The notes under the pieces: generated by a model | What the model saw: the letters and a program-made list of their open reading frames with translations, nothing else | Told to the model about the DNA's origin: nothing | Database searches by the model: none | Made by a program: the position numbers and the translations under genes | Assembly (NCBI GenBank): GCA_021808665.1 | Contig: JAKBBA010000030.1 | Location: 1 to 43,057 of the forward strand | DNA: 43,057 nt | Direction of reading: 5' to 3' | DNA from: Actinomycetes bacterium | GTDB lineage: Bacteria; Actinomycetota; Acidimicrobiia; Acidimicrobiales; Palsa-688 | Shown here: positions 26,197-34,647 of the stretch, piece by piece | Position numbering within the stretch: the first letter of the stretch is position 1 | Layout: every line of letters starts with the position of its first letter

Positions 26197-27117
26197 GTGG
26201 TCGAGCCTGAATCACCTTGCAGCGGGCCTCCTCGGAGCCGAGCGCAAGGTGCGTCGAGCGGGGACACCTTGACCAGCGAATACGGCGTCGACAGGCCACC
26301 CGGCCGGCAGGCGAACCCTCCTTCGCCGAGCTTGATGCGTCGATGTTTTGCCGAAGCGGCCGGCACGGCGCTCCTGGTCGCAATCGGGTTATCAATCGTG
26401 ATATTCGACTTCGGTCAGGCTAGCCCGGTGGCAGCTGTGATCAAGAGCATCGCCGAGCGACGCGCTCTGACGGGATTCCTTTTTGGCGCAACTGGAATGA
26501 CCGTGGCGATGTCCCCGCTGGGTCGGTGGAGCGGTGCTCACATAAACCCGGTTGTGACCCTCGCCTTCGTCGGGGAGGGAACGCTGCCAATCGGAGAGGC
26601 AGCAGCTTACGTTGCGTCTCAGATCGTCGGTGCCATTTCGGGCTCGGTGCCGCTACTGCTGTGGGGTCACATGGGTTCGAGCGTCACCTACGGGGCTACG
26701 TATCCCGGGACTTCCGGTACGGCTGCGGCTTTCCTAGGGGAGGTAGCCACGACGTTCGTGTTGATAACGGCGCTCCTGAACTTCGTATCACGCTCCAAGA
26801 TTCGTCGCTTCACGCCACTCATATTTCCGCCGATGTATGCAGTTATGGTTTGGCTCGAAGCGGGATACTCTGGGACGAGCACCAACCCGGCTCGCAGCAT
26901 AGGGCCCGACCTGGTCGGACTGGACTTCCGCGCCTACTGGCTCTACGTGGCTGCTCCGGTTGTCGGGACGGCCTTAGCCCTAGCGGTCCGACGTTTCGCT
27001 CCGGTATTGCGAGACCTCGAGGTCGACGTAGCCCGAGTAGCTCATTTCGAAACAGCCCGCCTCGACACCGCCGTGTCGTCGGTGGGTAAGTTCAGGCGGA
27101 GCCAGGAAGTCACGTGA
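26197..27117 (+). CDS. MIP-family channel (aquaporin/glycerol facilitator-like)
   Basis: A 306-residue membrane protein with six predicted spans and two half-helices. The first asparagine motif is SGAHINPVVTLA at residues 112-123, with NPV in place of the usual NPA; the second is GTSTNPARSIGPDL at 226-239 with the selectivity-filter Arg. The conserved Glu of helix 1 is in FAEAAGT. It could conduct water, glycerol or another small neutral solute; the NPV change in loop B makes a prediction risky. A basic C-terminal tail of about 45 residues is extra. The start is uncertain: about 45 N-terminal residues before MRRCFAEAAG lack family similarity and the ATG at 26335 has no clear ribosome site. 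The stop overlaps the next gene as GTGA. Confidence 0.82.
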   Translation: MVEPESPCSGPPRSRAQGASSGDTLTSEYGVDRPPGRQANPPSPSLMRRCFAEAAGTALLVAIGLSIVIFDFGQASPVAAVIKSIAERRALTGFLFGATGMTVAMSPLGRWSGAHINPVVTLAFVGEGTLPIGEAAAYVASQIVGAISGSVPLLLWGHMGSSVTYGATYPGTSGTAAAFLGEVATTFVLITALLNFVSRSKIRRFTPLIFPPMYAVMVWLEAGYSGTSTNPARSIGPDLVGLDFRAYWLYVAAPVVGTALALAVRRFAPVLRDLEVDVARVAHFETARLDTAVSSVGKFRRSQEVT

Positions 27118-27701
27118 GTCGGGGGCTTGGGCGGCGGGTGGCCGAGATAGTCGAAGGTCATATCGGACGGGAACCCGGGGGGGCGAACCGGTCCCTGGTG
27201 AGCGTGCCTTCGGTGGTTCCTTTCGAGGTGGTGCCGGTGGCTATGCTCCTGGCCGACAGTCGGGCCCAGGTGGTCGCGGCCAACGCCAGGTGGAGCGAAT
27301 GGTCCGGGCTGGCGGTCGAGGACTCTCTGGGTTCGGGGTGGAGTGTGGCGCTGGGCGACGACGAACGCCGGGCGGTGACCAGCGAACTGGCTGAACTCGT
27401 GCGCGAAATGGCCAACGGGGCGGCCGGCGTCGACGCCCGGGCGGTACTGGGCCCCGGCAGGAGGTGGTGGTTGGCGCCGTTCGAGTCCTCCGGGCAGACG
27501 CTGATCGGAATCGTCGTTGCCGAGTCCGGAGTTGACGCATCCTTGGCTACGGGCTCGCGGGCGCTGGCACTGGAAAGCTCTGACGCCGCTAAGTCGCTCG
27601 CTGTGCGCGGTGGCTCTGTCGGCGACTCTTACATCGTGAAGGGAATGGATGTGGTAATCGAAGTCATGACTACTCTGGCGTCGAGCTTGGACAACCGCTA
27701 A
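27114..27701 (+). CDS. PAS-like domain protein coupled to the MIP channel gene
   Basis: A 195-residue soluble protein. The segment PFEVVPVAMLLADSRAQVVA then ANARWSEWSGLAVEDSLGSG is a PAS-like fold (residues about 36-140), followed by WWLAPFESSGQTLIGIVVAES as the closing strands. No kinase, cyclase or DNA-binding domain is attached; the C-terminal 50 residues have no recognised fold but include DVVIEVMTTLASSLDNR. The GTG overlaps the stop of the MIP gene by four bases, so synthesis is coupled. A sensor or regulator of the channel is a natural guess but is not shown by sequence. A strong terminator follows. Confidence 0.6.
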   Translation: MSRGLGRRVAEIVEGHIGREPGGANRSLVSVPSVVPFEVVPVAMLLADSRAQVVAANARWSEWSGLAVEDSLGSGWSVALGDDERRAVTSELAELVREMANGAAGVDARAVLGPGRRWWLAPFESSGQTLIGIVVAESGVDASLATGSRALALESSDAAKSLAVRGGSVGDSYIVKGMDVVIEVMTTLASSLDNR

Positions 27702-27704
27702 TGT

Positions 27705-27719
27705 GACAACCGAGTTGTC
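27705..27719. repeat. Short inverted repeat after the PAS gene
   Basis: GACAAC-CGA-GTTGTC, two perfect 6-base arms, four bases after the PAS-gene stop and about 105 bases before the sulfatase start. It could be an operator for the sulfatase gene, or chance. Confidence 0.25.
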
Positions 27720-27747
27720 GTGAAAGACAAGAGAAGCGTTAGTAGGC

Positions 27748-27793
27748 CCGCTTAGAGTGCCAATAAAAGTATTGGCACTCTAAGCGGCTTTTT
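27748..27793 (+). terminator. Rho-independent terminator of the MIP-PAS pair
   Basis: Arms CCGCTTAGAGTGCCAATA and TATTGGCACTCTAAGCGG, 18 bases and perfectly complementary, around the loop AAAG, followed by CTTTTT. The stem is unusually long and perfect. It separates the MIP-PAS pair from the sulfatase gene, which lies about 30 bases further on. Confidence 0.85.
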
Positions 27794-27823
27794 AGCCCTG
27801 AGGATCGTAAACTGTAAGGGGGT

Positions 27824-29716
27824 ATGGGAATGGACAAGTCGACCAAGCCGGCGTCGCGCCATACGATCGAGATAACGTCCACGCGACGTGCCATTGTCGG
27901 TTCGGGCGATTTCGACCGGGCAAATCGTGGTCTCGTAGCACGACACTCCACCGGTGTGATCGACGTCGGCGGCGCGGTGGTCTACGACGTCAACCGATAC
28001 GACTTCCTCGGAAATGGTAAGGACAACCCCGAGACGGTGCACCCCACTCTGTGGCGCCAGGCCCAACTTAACTCGATCCACGGTCTTTTCGAAGTGGCCC
28101 CCGGGGTATGGCAAGCCAGGGGATACGACATATCGAATGTGACCTTCGTCGAAGGTGAGACCGGTTGGATCGTCATCGATCCTCTAACCGTCGCACCCAC
28201 AGCAAAGGCGTGTCTCGAGCTGGCGAATGTCACCCTGGGTCGCCGACCTGTCAGCGCCGTTATCTACACCCACTCCCATGCCGACCACTTCGGTGGGGTG
28301 CTCGGAGTCGTCACCAGGGAGCAAGTGGCTCGAGGGGACTGCAGGGTTATAGCACCAGAGGGTTTCCTGGCTGAGACGGTGGGGGAGAACGTAGTTGCAG
28401 GTCCAGCAATGCTTCGACGCGCTGTATTCCAGTTCGGTCCGCTGTTGCCAGCCGGAGAGCGCGGCCATGTCGACTGCGGGCTCGGTAAGGCGATCCCGTT
28501 CTGGCAGTCAGACCTGATTGCCCCGACAGAGTCGATAACAGGAACCGGACAGGAGGTGGTCGTCGACGGTGTGAGGATCGTTTTCCAACTCACCCCGGAC
28601 ACCGAAGCGCCGGCGGAGATGAATTTCTATTTTCCGGATCGAAAATGGCTCTGCACCGCCGAGAATTGCACGGCCACCATGCACAACCTCGTTCCCATCC
28701 GAGGAGCACTGGTTCGCGACCCGCTCGCTTGGTCGAAGTACATCGACGAGACCATCGAGATGTTCGCTTCGCAGGCGGAGGTTCAGTTCGCTTCGCACAA
28801 CTGGCCGAACTGGGGTAACGAGGCGATCGGGGTCTACTTGAGCCTGCAGCGGGACCTGTACCGCTGGATGCACGACCAGACGATGCGTCAGGCAAATCAC
28901 GGGATGACAGCGACAGAGATCGCCGAGCTACTCGAACTGCCGGACGAGTTCGCCTCGGTGGCTCACACCATTGGCCATTACGGAGACCTAGTCCACAACG
29001 TCAAGGCCGTCTACCAGCGCTACCTGAGCTGGTACGACGCCAATCCGGCTCGCCTGTGGGAGCTTCCGCCCCAGGAGAGCGCCAAGCGATACGTGGACCT
29101 CGCCGGCGGACCGGAGAATCTCCTGTCGAAGGCTCGTCAGGCTTTCGACGGCGGCGACTACCGCTGGGTCGCCGAGCTAGTAGCCCACCTCGTGTTCGCT
29201 GATCCCGAGAGCGAAGACGGCCGCGAGTTGCTCGCTGACACTTTCGAGCAGCTGGGATACCAGTCGCAGTCCGCTACGTTTCGTAATGCCTACCTCCAAG
29301 GAGCGCAGGAGTTGCGCTTCGGAACGCCTGCCCGCCAGCCGGTCCCAGCAGGACGCTTCGTGGAATCCATGACGGTGGGCCAAATTGTCGACACGATGGC
29401 TGTACGACTCAAGGCGGAGGAGGTCGGTGGAGTGACGGTGTCGGTCGGTCTGGTGTTGACCGACAGGGGAGAGCGCTGGACTGTGCATTTGGCGAACCGT
29501 TGCCTGCGCGCAGTAGCGGGTATCAAGCCGGACTATCCGGACGCCACAGTAGAGTTGTCGACGCCCGCCCTGATGGCTCTTCTGGAGGGTACGTCAGGGT
29601 TGGACGCCCTCGGCGGCCAGGGACAGTTGGTTCTAACCGGCGACAAGCAGGCCGCCGAGGCCGTGTTCGGGCATCTCGACCGCTTCGAGACCTTCTTCCC
29701 TGTGGTCACGCCGTAA
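27824..29716 (+). CDS. Alkyl sulfatase, metallo-beta-lactamase fold (SdsA1/BDS1-like)
   Basis: Hydrolyses linear alkyl sulfates such as dodecyl sulfate to alcohol and sulfate using a binuclear zinc site. The 630-residue protein has an N-terminal metallo-beta-lactamase domain with THSHADHFGG at residues 149-158, WIVIDPLTVAPTAKACLEL before it, and TAENCTATMHNLVPIRGA and FASHNWPNWGNEAIGVY further on. A helical dimerisation domain follows (LAGGPENLLSKARQAFDGGD), then a C-terminal SCP2-like lipid-binding domain from about residue 505 (SMTVGQIVDTMAVRLKAEE). No signal peptide is visible, so it is probably intracellular or exported without a Sec signal. TAAGGGGG before the ATG supports the start; an ATG two codons later is also possible. 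Full length. Confidence 0.94.
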   Translation: MGMDKSTKPASRHTIEITSTRRAIVGSGDFDRANRGLVARHSTGVIDVGGAVVYDVNRYDFLGNGKDNPETVHPTLWRQAQLNSIHGLFEVAPGVWQARGYDISNVTFVEGETGWIVIDPLTVAPTAKACLELANVTLGRRPVSAVIYTHSHADHFGGVLGVVTREQVARGDCRVIAPEGFLAETVGENVVAGPAMLRRAVFQFGPLLPAGERGHVDCGLGKAIPFWQSDLIAPTESITGTGQEVVVDGVRIVFQLTPDTEAPAEMNFYFPDRKWLCTAENCTATMHNLVPIRGALVRDPLAWSKYIDETIEMFASQAEVQFASHNWPNWGNEAIGVYLSLQRDLYRWMHDQTMRQANHGMTATEIAELLELPDEFASVAHTIGHYGDLVHNVKAVYQRYLSWYDANPARLWELPPQESAKRYVDLAGGPENLLSKARQAFDGGDYRWVAELVAHLVFADPESEDGRELLADTFEQLGYQSQSATFRNAYLQGAQELRFGTPARQPVPAGRFVESMTVGQIVDTMAVRLKAEEVGGVTVSVGLVLTDRGERWTVHLANRCLRAVAGIKPDYPDATVELSTPALMALLEGTSGLDALGGQGQLVLTGDKQAAEAVFGHLDRFETFFPVVTP

Positions 29717-29790
29717 GCTCGCTACTCCTCGATCTGGCAGACCCCGGAGGATCAGGCGCCAGCCAAGACACCGGTAGACGGTGGTGGGCG

Positions 29791-32112
29791 CTACCGGTCG
29801 GATGTTTCGACGACGAACTCGTAGTGCGGGTTGATCATTCCGATTCCCCCGCGTATCTCGGCGACGGTTCCTTCCACGACTACACGGGCACCCGTGCTCA
29901 TTCCTGCGATTTGCCGCCGACCGAGGAACGCTACCGTCAGGTTCGCTTGGTCGTCTGTCAGTTGGACCTCCAAAGACGCGGTCTCGCCCCAGGGTTGCAC
30001 CGTCACCTTGCGGATACGACCAGCCACCTTTGCCCTCTGGCGAAGCTTGAGTGAGGCGATCGGAACTGTCCCGGTGACCGACGACAACAGCTTGTGGTCC
30101 AACGCTTCTTCGGCGCGTTCTGTGTCGTTCGGGGCCGCTGGTGCAGGAGCGGTCCGTCTTGGTTTGGCGAGCCTGGCACGCGCTTTCAGCTCGCCGCGTA
30201 CGTCGAAGGGGACGATCGTGGCATTGACATGGTCGACTCTGCTGATCGCGGTTGCGATCCGCTCCCCGACCGAGTCGTGGAGTACGCGTCGTAGTCCGTA
30301 GCCGTAGGAGCGTCTCGGCATCAGGACGCTCACTTCGGTCCGCCCGTCGGTCGCCGCGGACACCAGTTCGACCGCAGCCCGGTCGACCCGCCGGTCCGGG
30401 CAGTCGATCAACTGCAGGGGCAGTCGCCCTAGGCCGAGTCTGATCCACCTGTCCTGGATATTCTGCGCACGCCGGGAGTCGAGAACGAAGTGCACCGCTG
30501 TCAGATCGTCCACCGACATGCTTCGCGCATATTGGATCGCCCGTGCCGTCGCAAGGTCGAGGCTGTCGACGAACACGAAGGCCACATGACGCGACAGCGG
30601 CTTGGCGGTTACCGCCTGCTCCGCTGCTCCGTCGCCTAGAACCTGGGCTTCCGCCACGTAAAGGCGATGGGTACGGATGAGGGTGTACATCAGGATCGGG
30701 AACAGGACTACTACAGCCCACGCACCCTGGGTGAACTTCGTCACGGCGAAGATGATCACTACGGCGAAGGACAACACCCCGGCCGAGAAGTTGATGGCCA
30801 GCTTGTGACGCCAACCCTGCTCTTTGTTCGTGACGTGATGCTTGGACATGCCGAAGCCGGCCATGGTGAATCCGACGAACACGCCGATCGCATACAGGCT
30901 TACGAGCGCGTCGACCTGCGCCCGGGTTATGACGATGAGGATGGCCGCTACCACCGCGAGGAAGACGATCCCGTTGGAGAACACGAGCCGGTGCCCCCGC
31001 TTCATGAACGGCCGGGGTAGGAAACGGTCCTCGGCGACGAAGTTCGCCAAGAAGGGGAAGCCGTTGAAGCTCGTGTTGGCACCGGTCCACAAGATGAGCA
31101 GCGTCGCAAGCTGTACGACGTAATAGCCGACGTTGCCGACGAAGCTGGTCCCGAACGCCGCTTTGGCGACCTGTGAAATCACTGTCGGGCTTCCCAGCGT
31201 GTAGGGGATCGCCCGCGTGTAGTGGGCGAGCAGGGAGACGCCGAGAACCAGGCTTCCCAAAGTGATGCTCATGAGAGCCAGTACCCTTCGGGCGTTACGC
31301 CCCTCGGGGGGGCGAAAAGCCGAGACGCTGTTGGAGATGGCCTCCAAGCCGGTGAGGGACGAACCCCCGTTGGCGAACGCTCGGAGGAGGATGAACACCG
31401 AGACGCCTTCTAGGACGCCGCTACCCTTATGGCCGATGTTCACGTGTCCGGCGTGGTACTTGACGACCGATAAGTCCCCGAGGCCGGCCTTGACGAGACC
31501 GACGACTACTACCAAGACCATCACTGCGATGAAGAAGTACGTCGGGAACGCGAAAGTCTTGCCGGCTTCGCGAATGCCCCTCAGGTTCCCGTAGAGGAGC
31601 AGCAGCACGATCCCGACCGTTATGGCCGTCTCTATCGGGGCTGTGGCCAGTGAAGGTATAGCCGAAGTCAGGGCGTCCGTGCCGGCGGCCGACTGGACGG
31701 CCACTGTTAGCGTGTAGTCGATCAGCAGGGCGACGGCGGCGAACTGAGCTACGTAGATGCCGAAGTTCTCCCTGGCGACGACGTACGATCCCCCCGCCTT
31801 GGTGTAGACCATCACCACCTCGCGGTATGACAGGGTTACTACGGTGAGCACGACGAGGATCGCTGCGGTGACCGGAAGGAGGAGCGAGAACGCAGCCGCT
31901 CCAGCGGCAGGCACCAAGACGGTAAGCATTTCCTCAGTCCCATACGCCGAGGAGGAGATCATGTCGCAGGTGAGCACTCCCATTGCCACCGGCTTGCTCA
32001 GACGTTCGCTGTCGAGCGCCTCGGTGACCAACGGTGGCCCGAGCAGCTTGCGTTTGAGCCTGTAGGACAGGCTTTCGGGGATAGCCTCGTAGGGCGCGGC
32101 GGGGGCAGCCAT
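29791..32112 (-). CDS. APC-family amino acid permease fused to a C-terminal OB-fold domain
   Basis: A 773-residue protein. Residues about 40-500 form a 12-span APC-superfamily permease: SKPVAMGVLTCDMISSSAYG then TEEMLTVLVPA, YREVVMVYTKAGGSYVVARE, GGSSLTGLEAISNSVSAFRP, and several later spans. A cytoplasmic region (about 525-670) with universal-stress-like features (HVAFVFVDSLDLATARAIQY, RRSYGYGLRRVLHDSVGERI) follows. The last ~95 residues, from SSVTGTVPIASLKLRQRAKV through VQPWGETASLEVQLTDDQAN, LTVAFLGRRQIAGMSTGARV and MINPHYEF, are an OB-fold domain that in other actinomycetes is a separate small protein. The frame is open throughout, so this is a real fusion unless an upstream stop was lost. 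Substrate unknown; amino acid or cation-coupled uptake is likely. Divergent from fabF. Confidence 0.88.
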   Translation of the reverse strand: MAAPAAPYEAIPESLSYRLKRKLLGPPLVTEALDSERLSKPVAMGVLTCDMISSSAYGTEEMLTVLVPAAGAAAFSLLLPVTAAILVVLTVVTLSYREVVMVYTKAGGSYVVARENFGIYVAQFAAVALLIDYTLTVAVQSAAGTDALTSAIPSLATAPIETAITVGIVLLLLYGNLRGIREAGKTFAFPTYFFIAVMVLVVVVGLVKAGLGDLSVVKYHAGHVNIGHKGSGVLEGVSVFILLRAFANGGSSLTGLEAISNSVSAFRPPEGRNARRVLALMSITLGSLVLGVSLLAHYTRAIPYTLGSPTVISQVAKAAFGTSFVGNVGYYVVQLATLLILWTGANTSFNGFPFLANFVAEDRFLPRPFMKRGHRLVFSNGIVFLAVVAAILIVITRAQVDALVSLYAIGVFVGFTMAGFGMSKHHVTNKEQGWRHKLAINFSAGVLSFAVVIIFAVTKFTQGAWAVVVLFPILMYTLIRTHRLYVAEAQVLGDGAAEQAVTAKPLSRHVAFVFVDSLDLATARAIQYARSMSVDDLTAVHFVLDSRRAQNIQDRWIRLGLGRLPLQLIDCPDRRVDRAAVELVSAATDGRTEVSVLMPRRSYGYGLRRVLHDSVGERIATAISRVDHVNATIVPFDVRGELKARARLAKPRRTAPAPAAPNDTERAEEALDHKLLSSVTGTVPIASLKLRQRAKVAGRIRKVTVQPWGETASLEVQLTDDQANLTVAFLGRRQIAGMSTGARVVVEGTVAEIRGGIGMINPHYEFVVETSDR

Positions 32113-32171
32113 GGGCCAAGTTTCTACCAGCTATGAGCCGCCCATATCTCCATGCAGGTGAAGCCGGCCCC

Positions 32172-32177
32172 TAGGAT
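32172..32177 (+). promoter_or_regulatory. Probable -10 element of fabF
   Basis: TAGGAT fits TANNNT and lies eight bases before the GTG start of fabF. No ribosome-binding sequence fits between it and the start, so the message is probably leaderless or nearly so. Confidence 0.45.
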
Positions 32178-32185
32178 GGACAATC

Positions 32186-33427
32186 GTGTCGCCTCGTCGT
32201 GTCGTAGTCACCGGGATTGGACTCGTCAGCCCGCTTGGCCTCGACGTGGAATCCTCGTGGAGCGGCCTCCTGGCGGGGCGCTCAGGGGTCGGTCGCATAA
32301 CCCAGTTCGACGCCTCGGACTACCCGGTGAGGATAGCTGCCGAGGTAGGCGGCTTCGACGGCACTGCTATCTTCGGGCGCCGACGCGCCCGGCACCTCGA
32401 TCGGGTTTCCCAGATTGCCCTCGTTGCTGCCGCCGAGGCGATCGAAGGTGCCAAGCTCGACGTGGCAGGAGCGTCCGACAGAGTCGGAACGGTGTGGGGT
32501 ACTGGGATCGGCGGGATCAGGTCCCTCGAAGAAGGCCTCGACGTGCTCAACGAGCGGGGAGCCGAATGGGTCAACCCGTACACATTGGCGATGATGATCC
32601 CCAACATGGTTGCAGGCAACGTCGCCATGGAATGGGGGATACGCGGTTACAGCGGCTGTACCGTCACCGCGTGCGCTGCTTCGGCTCATGCTCTCGGGGA
32701 GGGCCTCGACTTGATCAGAGCCGGCCGGGTGGACGCCGTGGTTTGCGGAGGGGCCGAGTCGCCCGTAACCAGAGTAGGCATATCCGGTTTCGCAGCTATG
32801 AAGGCGCTTTCCACCCGCAACGATGATCCCGAAGGGGCGTCGAGGCCTTTCGACGCAGGCAGAGACGGTTTCGTCATGGGGGAGGCAGCGGCGGTGCTCG
32901 TGCTGGAAGAGCGCGAGCGAGCGTTGGAAAGGGGGGCTCCGGTGCTCGCCGAGCTCCTCGGATTCGGGGCCACGTCCGACGCGTACCACATGACTCAGCC
33001 TCACCCCGAAGCCGACGGTGCCGTGCGCGCAATGATCGAAGCGCTGAGAGATGCCGGTCTGACGCCCGGCCAGATCGGCTACGTGAATGCTCACGGCACG
33101 TCGACGCCTCCCAACGACAGGGTAGAAACTCTTGCGTTGCGCAAGGTGTTTGGTGACGTCCCACCTCCAGCGTCGTCCACCAAGTCGATGACCGGCCACA
33201 CGCTGGGGGCAGCGGGAGCCGTAGAGGCCGTCGTGTGCGTCCTGGCGCTGCGTGATCAGATTCTTCCGCCGACGATCAACCAGGAAGTCCCAGATCCCGA
33301 CTGCGACCTCGACTACGTACCCAACCAGGCGCGAGCGGCCACTATCCGCACCGCTTTGACCAACAGCTTCGGTTTCGGCGGCCAGAACGCCTGCCTGGTC
33401 TTTGGCTTAGACCAACCGCGGCCCTGA
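32186..33427 (+). CDS. fabF: 3-oxoacyl-ACP synthase II
   Basis: Elongating condensing enzyme of type II fatty acid synthesis: joins acyl and malonyl-ACP with loss of CO2. The 413-residue thiolase-fold protein has catalytic Cys163 in TACAASAHA, His303 in NAHGTSTPPND, Lys333 in STKSMTGHT and His338 in GHTLGAAGA, plus the gatekeeper region SRPFDAGRDGFVMGEAAAV. Length and order are typical of FabF. It begins at a GTG next to a TANNNT box with no ribosome site. It is convergent with fabZ and so is transcribed apart from the fabI-fabG-fabZ operon, although all are clustered within 4 kb together with acpP. Confidence 0.95.
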   Translation: MSPRRVVVTGIGLVSPLGLDVESSWSGLLAGRSGVGRITQFDASDYPVRIAAEVGGFDGTAIFGRRRARHLDRVSQIALVAAAEAIEGAKLDVAGASDRVGTVWGTGIGGIRSLEEGLDVLNERGAEWVNPYTLAMMIPNMVAGNVAMEWGIRGYSGCTVTACAASAHALGEGLDLIRAGRVDAVVCGGAESPVTRVGISGFAAMKALSTRNDDPEGASRPFDAGRDGFVMGEAAAVLVLEERERALERGAPVLAELLGFGATSDAYHMTQPHPEADGAVRAMIEALRDAGLTPGQIGYVNAHGTSTPPNDRVETLALRKVFGDVPPPASSTKSMTGHTLGAAGAVEAVVCVLALRDQILPPTINQEVPDPDCDLDYVPNQARAATIRTALTNSFGFGGQNACLVFGLDQPRP

Positions 33428-33477
33428 CAATACCGCAGCCCTGGCGAAACTGCGCCACGCTCGGCGCCATGGACTGA

Positions 33478-33909
33478 CTACGAGCGTACGATGACGAATA
33501 AGAGCGAAGCCTCGCAGGCGACCTTACCTCCCACCGTCGCCCTGCCGTGGCCCCGACCGGCGCTGGCACCAAGCTGATCCAGCGTCACTTCGAGCTCCAA
33601 GGTGTCACCAGGGAGCACCTGGCGTCGGAACCTGGCCTTGTCGATACCACCGAAAAGTGGCAGCCGACCCGAGTAACGCTCGTCGCTCAGCAGGGCGAAG
33701 GCGCCCAGTTGAGCGAGGCTTTCCACCATCAATACACCTGGGAGGGTCGGCCGTCCCGGGAAATGTCCAGCGAAGAACGCTTCGTCCCCGCTCAGGCGCC
33801 ACACGCCCCTAGCCCGGGTGGAAGGAACTATCTCGGTGACCTCGTCGACGAAAAGGAATGGGGGTCTGTGGGGGAGAACTTCGGCGGGGAGGGGAAGTCT
33901 TGCGTGCAT
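33478..33909 (-). CDS. fabZ: 3-hydroxyacyl-ACP dehydratase (FabZ type)
   Basis: Dehydrates 3-hydroxyacyl-ACP to trans-2-enoyl-ACP in type II fatty acid synthesis. The 143-residue hot-dog protein has the substrate-side motif LPHRPPFLFVDEV (residues 12-24), catalytic His49 in FFAGHFPGRPTLPG and Glu63 in VLMVESLAQLGA. Length is that of FabZ, not FabA. It follows fabG by five bases on the same strand, the third gene of the fabI-fabG-fabZ operon, and converges with fabF. The C-terminal part with KARFRRQVLPGDTLELEV is complete. Confidence 0.95.
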   Translation of the reverse strand: MHARLPLPAEVLPHRPPFLFVDEVTEIVPSTRARGVWRLSGDEAFFAGHFPGRPTLPGVLMVESLAQLGAFALLSDERYSGRLPLFGGIDKARFRRQVLPGDTLELEVTLDQLGASAGRGHGRATVGGKVACEASLLFVIVRS

Positions 33910-33914
33910 GCTTT

Positions 33915-34643
33915 TCAGTGTCCCATCCCAAGACCGCCGTCGACTGGGATAACGGCTCCGGTGACATAGCCGGCCTCCTCGGAGGCGAGGTACAGGATCG
34001 CGCCGGCGACTTCAGAGGGTTCCGCCATCCTGGCGAGGGGTATCGCCCCGAGGAGTTCAGATCTCCTCGATTCCGACAAGTCCACCGTCATGTCCGTTCT
34101 CACGAAACCCGGCGCTACCACGTTCACAGTAACCCCCCGTCCGCCGATCTCGCGGGCCAAGGAGCGACTGAAACCGATCAGACCAGCTTTGGACGCGGCG
34201 TAGTTGGTTTGTCCAGGCGAGCCGAGCATGGCTACTACCGACGACACGAAGATCATCCGACCCCACCTGGCGCGGATCATCTTCGAGGTCGCCCTTCGAG
34301 CGACGCGGTAAGCGGCGGTCAGGTTGGTGTCCACGACGGTGGTCCACGCTTCGTCGCGCATGGACAACAGCAACTGGTCGGCGGTAACCCCGGCGTTGGA
34401 CACGAGGATCTCCACGTTTCCCAGCTCGGCTTCGACCTTGCTGAAAGCCTCGTCGACGTCGTCGCTAGACGTCACGTCGCAGCGCACGGCGAGGATCTCT
34501 GCGGGCTGGCTGATCGCACCGCAGAAGTCAGGGGCCTCGCTGCGGTAAGTAACCGCGACTCGGTACCCCCGCTCTGCGAAGGCTAAGGCGGTGGAGCGGC
34601 CGATCCCTCTATTGCCACCTGTAATCAGCACAGTGCGGGCCAT
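33915..34643 (-). CDS. fabG: 3-oxoacyl-ACP reductase
   Basis: NADPH-dependent reduction of 3-oxoacyl-ACP. The 242-residue classical SDR has the cofactor loop TGGNRGIG at residues 8-15, NAG at 83-85, the catalytic Ser in FVSSVVAML (134-135), and Tyr148 and Lys152 in QTNYAASKAG, plus PGFVRTDM after it. The start at 34643 is chosen because the family begins MxRTVLITGG; the open frame extends upstream through the end of fabI. Only four bases separate the fabI stop from this ATG, so the two are tightly coupled. In the operon fabI-fabG-fabZ it supplies the first reduction of the elongation cycle. Confidence 0.93.
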   Translation of the reverse strand: MARTVLITGGNRGIGRSTALAFAERGYRVAVTYRSEAPDFCGAISQPAEILAVRCDVTSSDDVDEAFSKVEAELGNVEILVSNAGVTADQLLLSMRDEAWTTVVDTNLTAAYRVARRATSKMIRARWGRMIFVSSVVAMLGSPGQTNYAASKAGLIGFSRSLAREIGGRGVTVNVVAPGFVRTDMTVDLSESRRSELLGAIPLARMAEPSEVAGAILYLASEEAGYVTGAVIPVDGGLGMGH

Positions 34644-34647
34644 GTCT

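Noticed and set aside
27748..27787. CIRCE-like heat-shock operator
   Set aside because: The repeat contains GAGTG and CACTC but in reverse order relative to TTAGCACTC-N9-GAGTGCTAA, and the long stem plus T-run marks a terminator.
29633..31090. 485-codon minus-strand frame
   Set aside because: Out-of-frame shadow of the APC permease gene; Arg- and Pro-rich without fold features.
32282..33199. 305-codon minus-strand frame
   Set aside because: Antisense to fabF, whose own frame has all catalytic residues.
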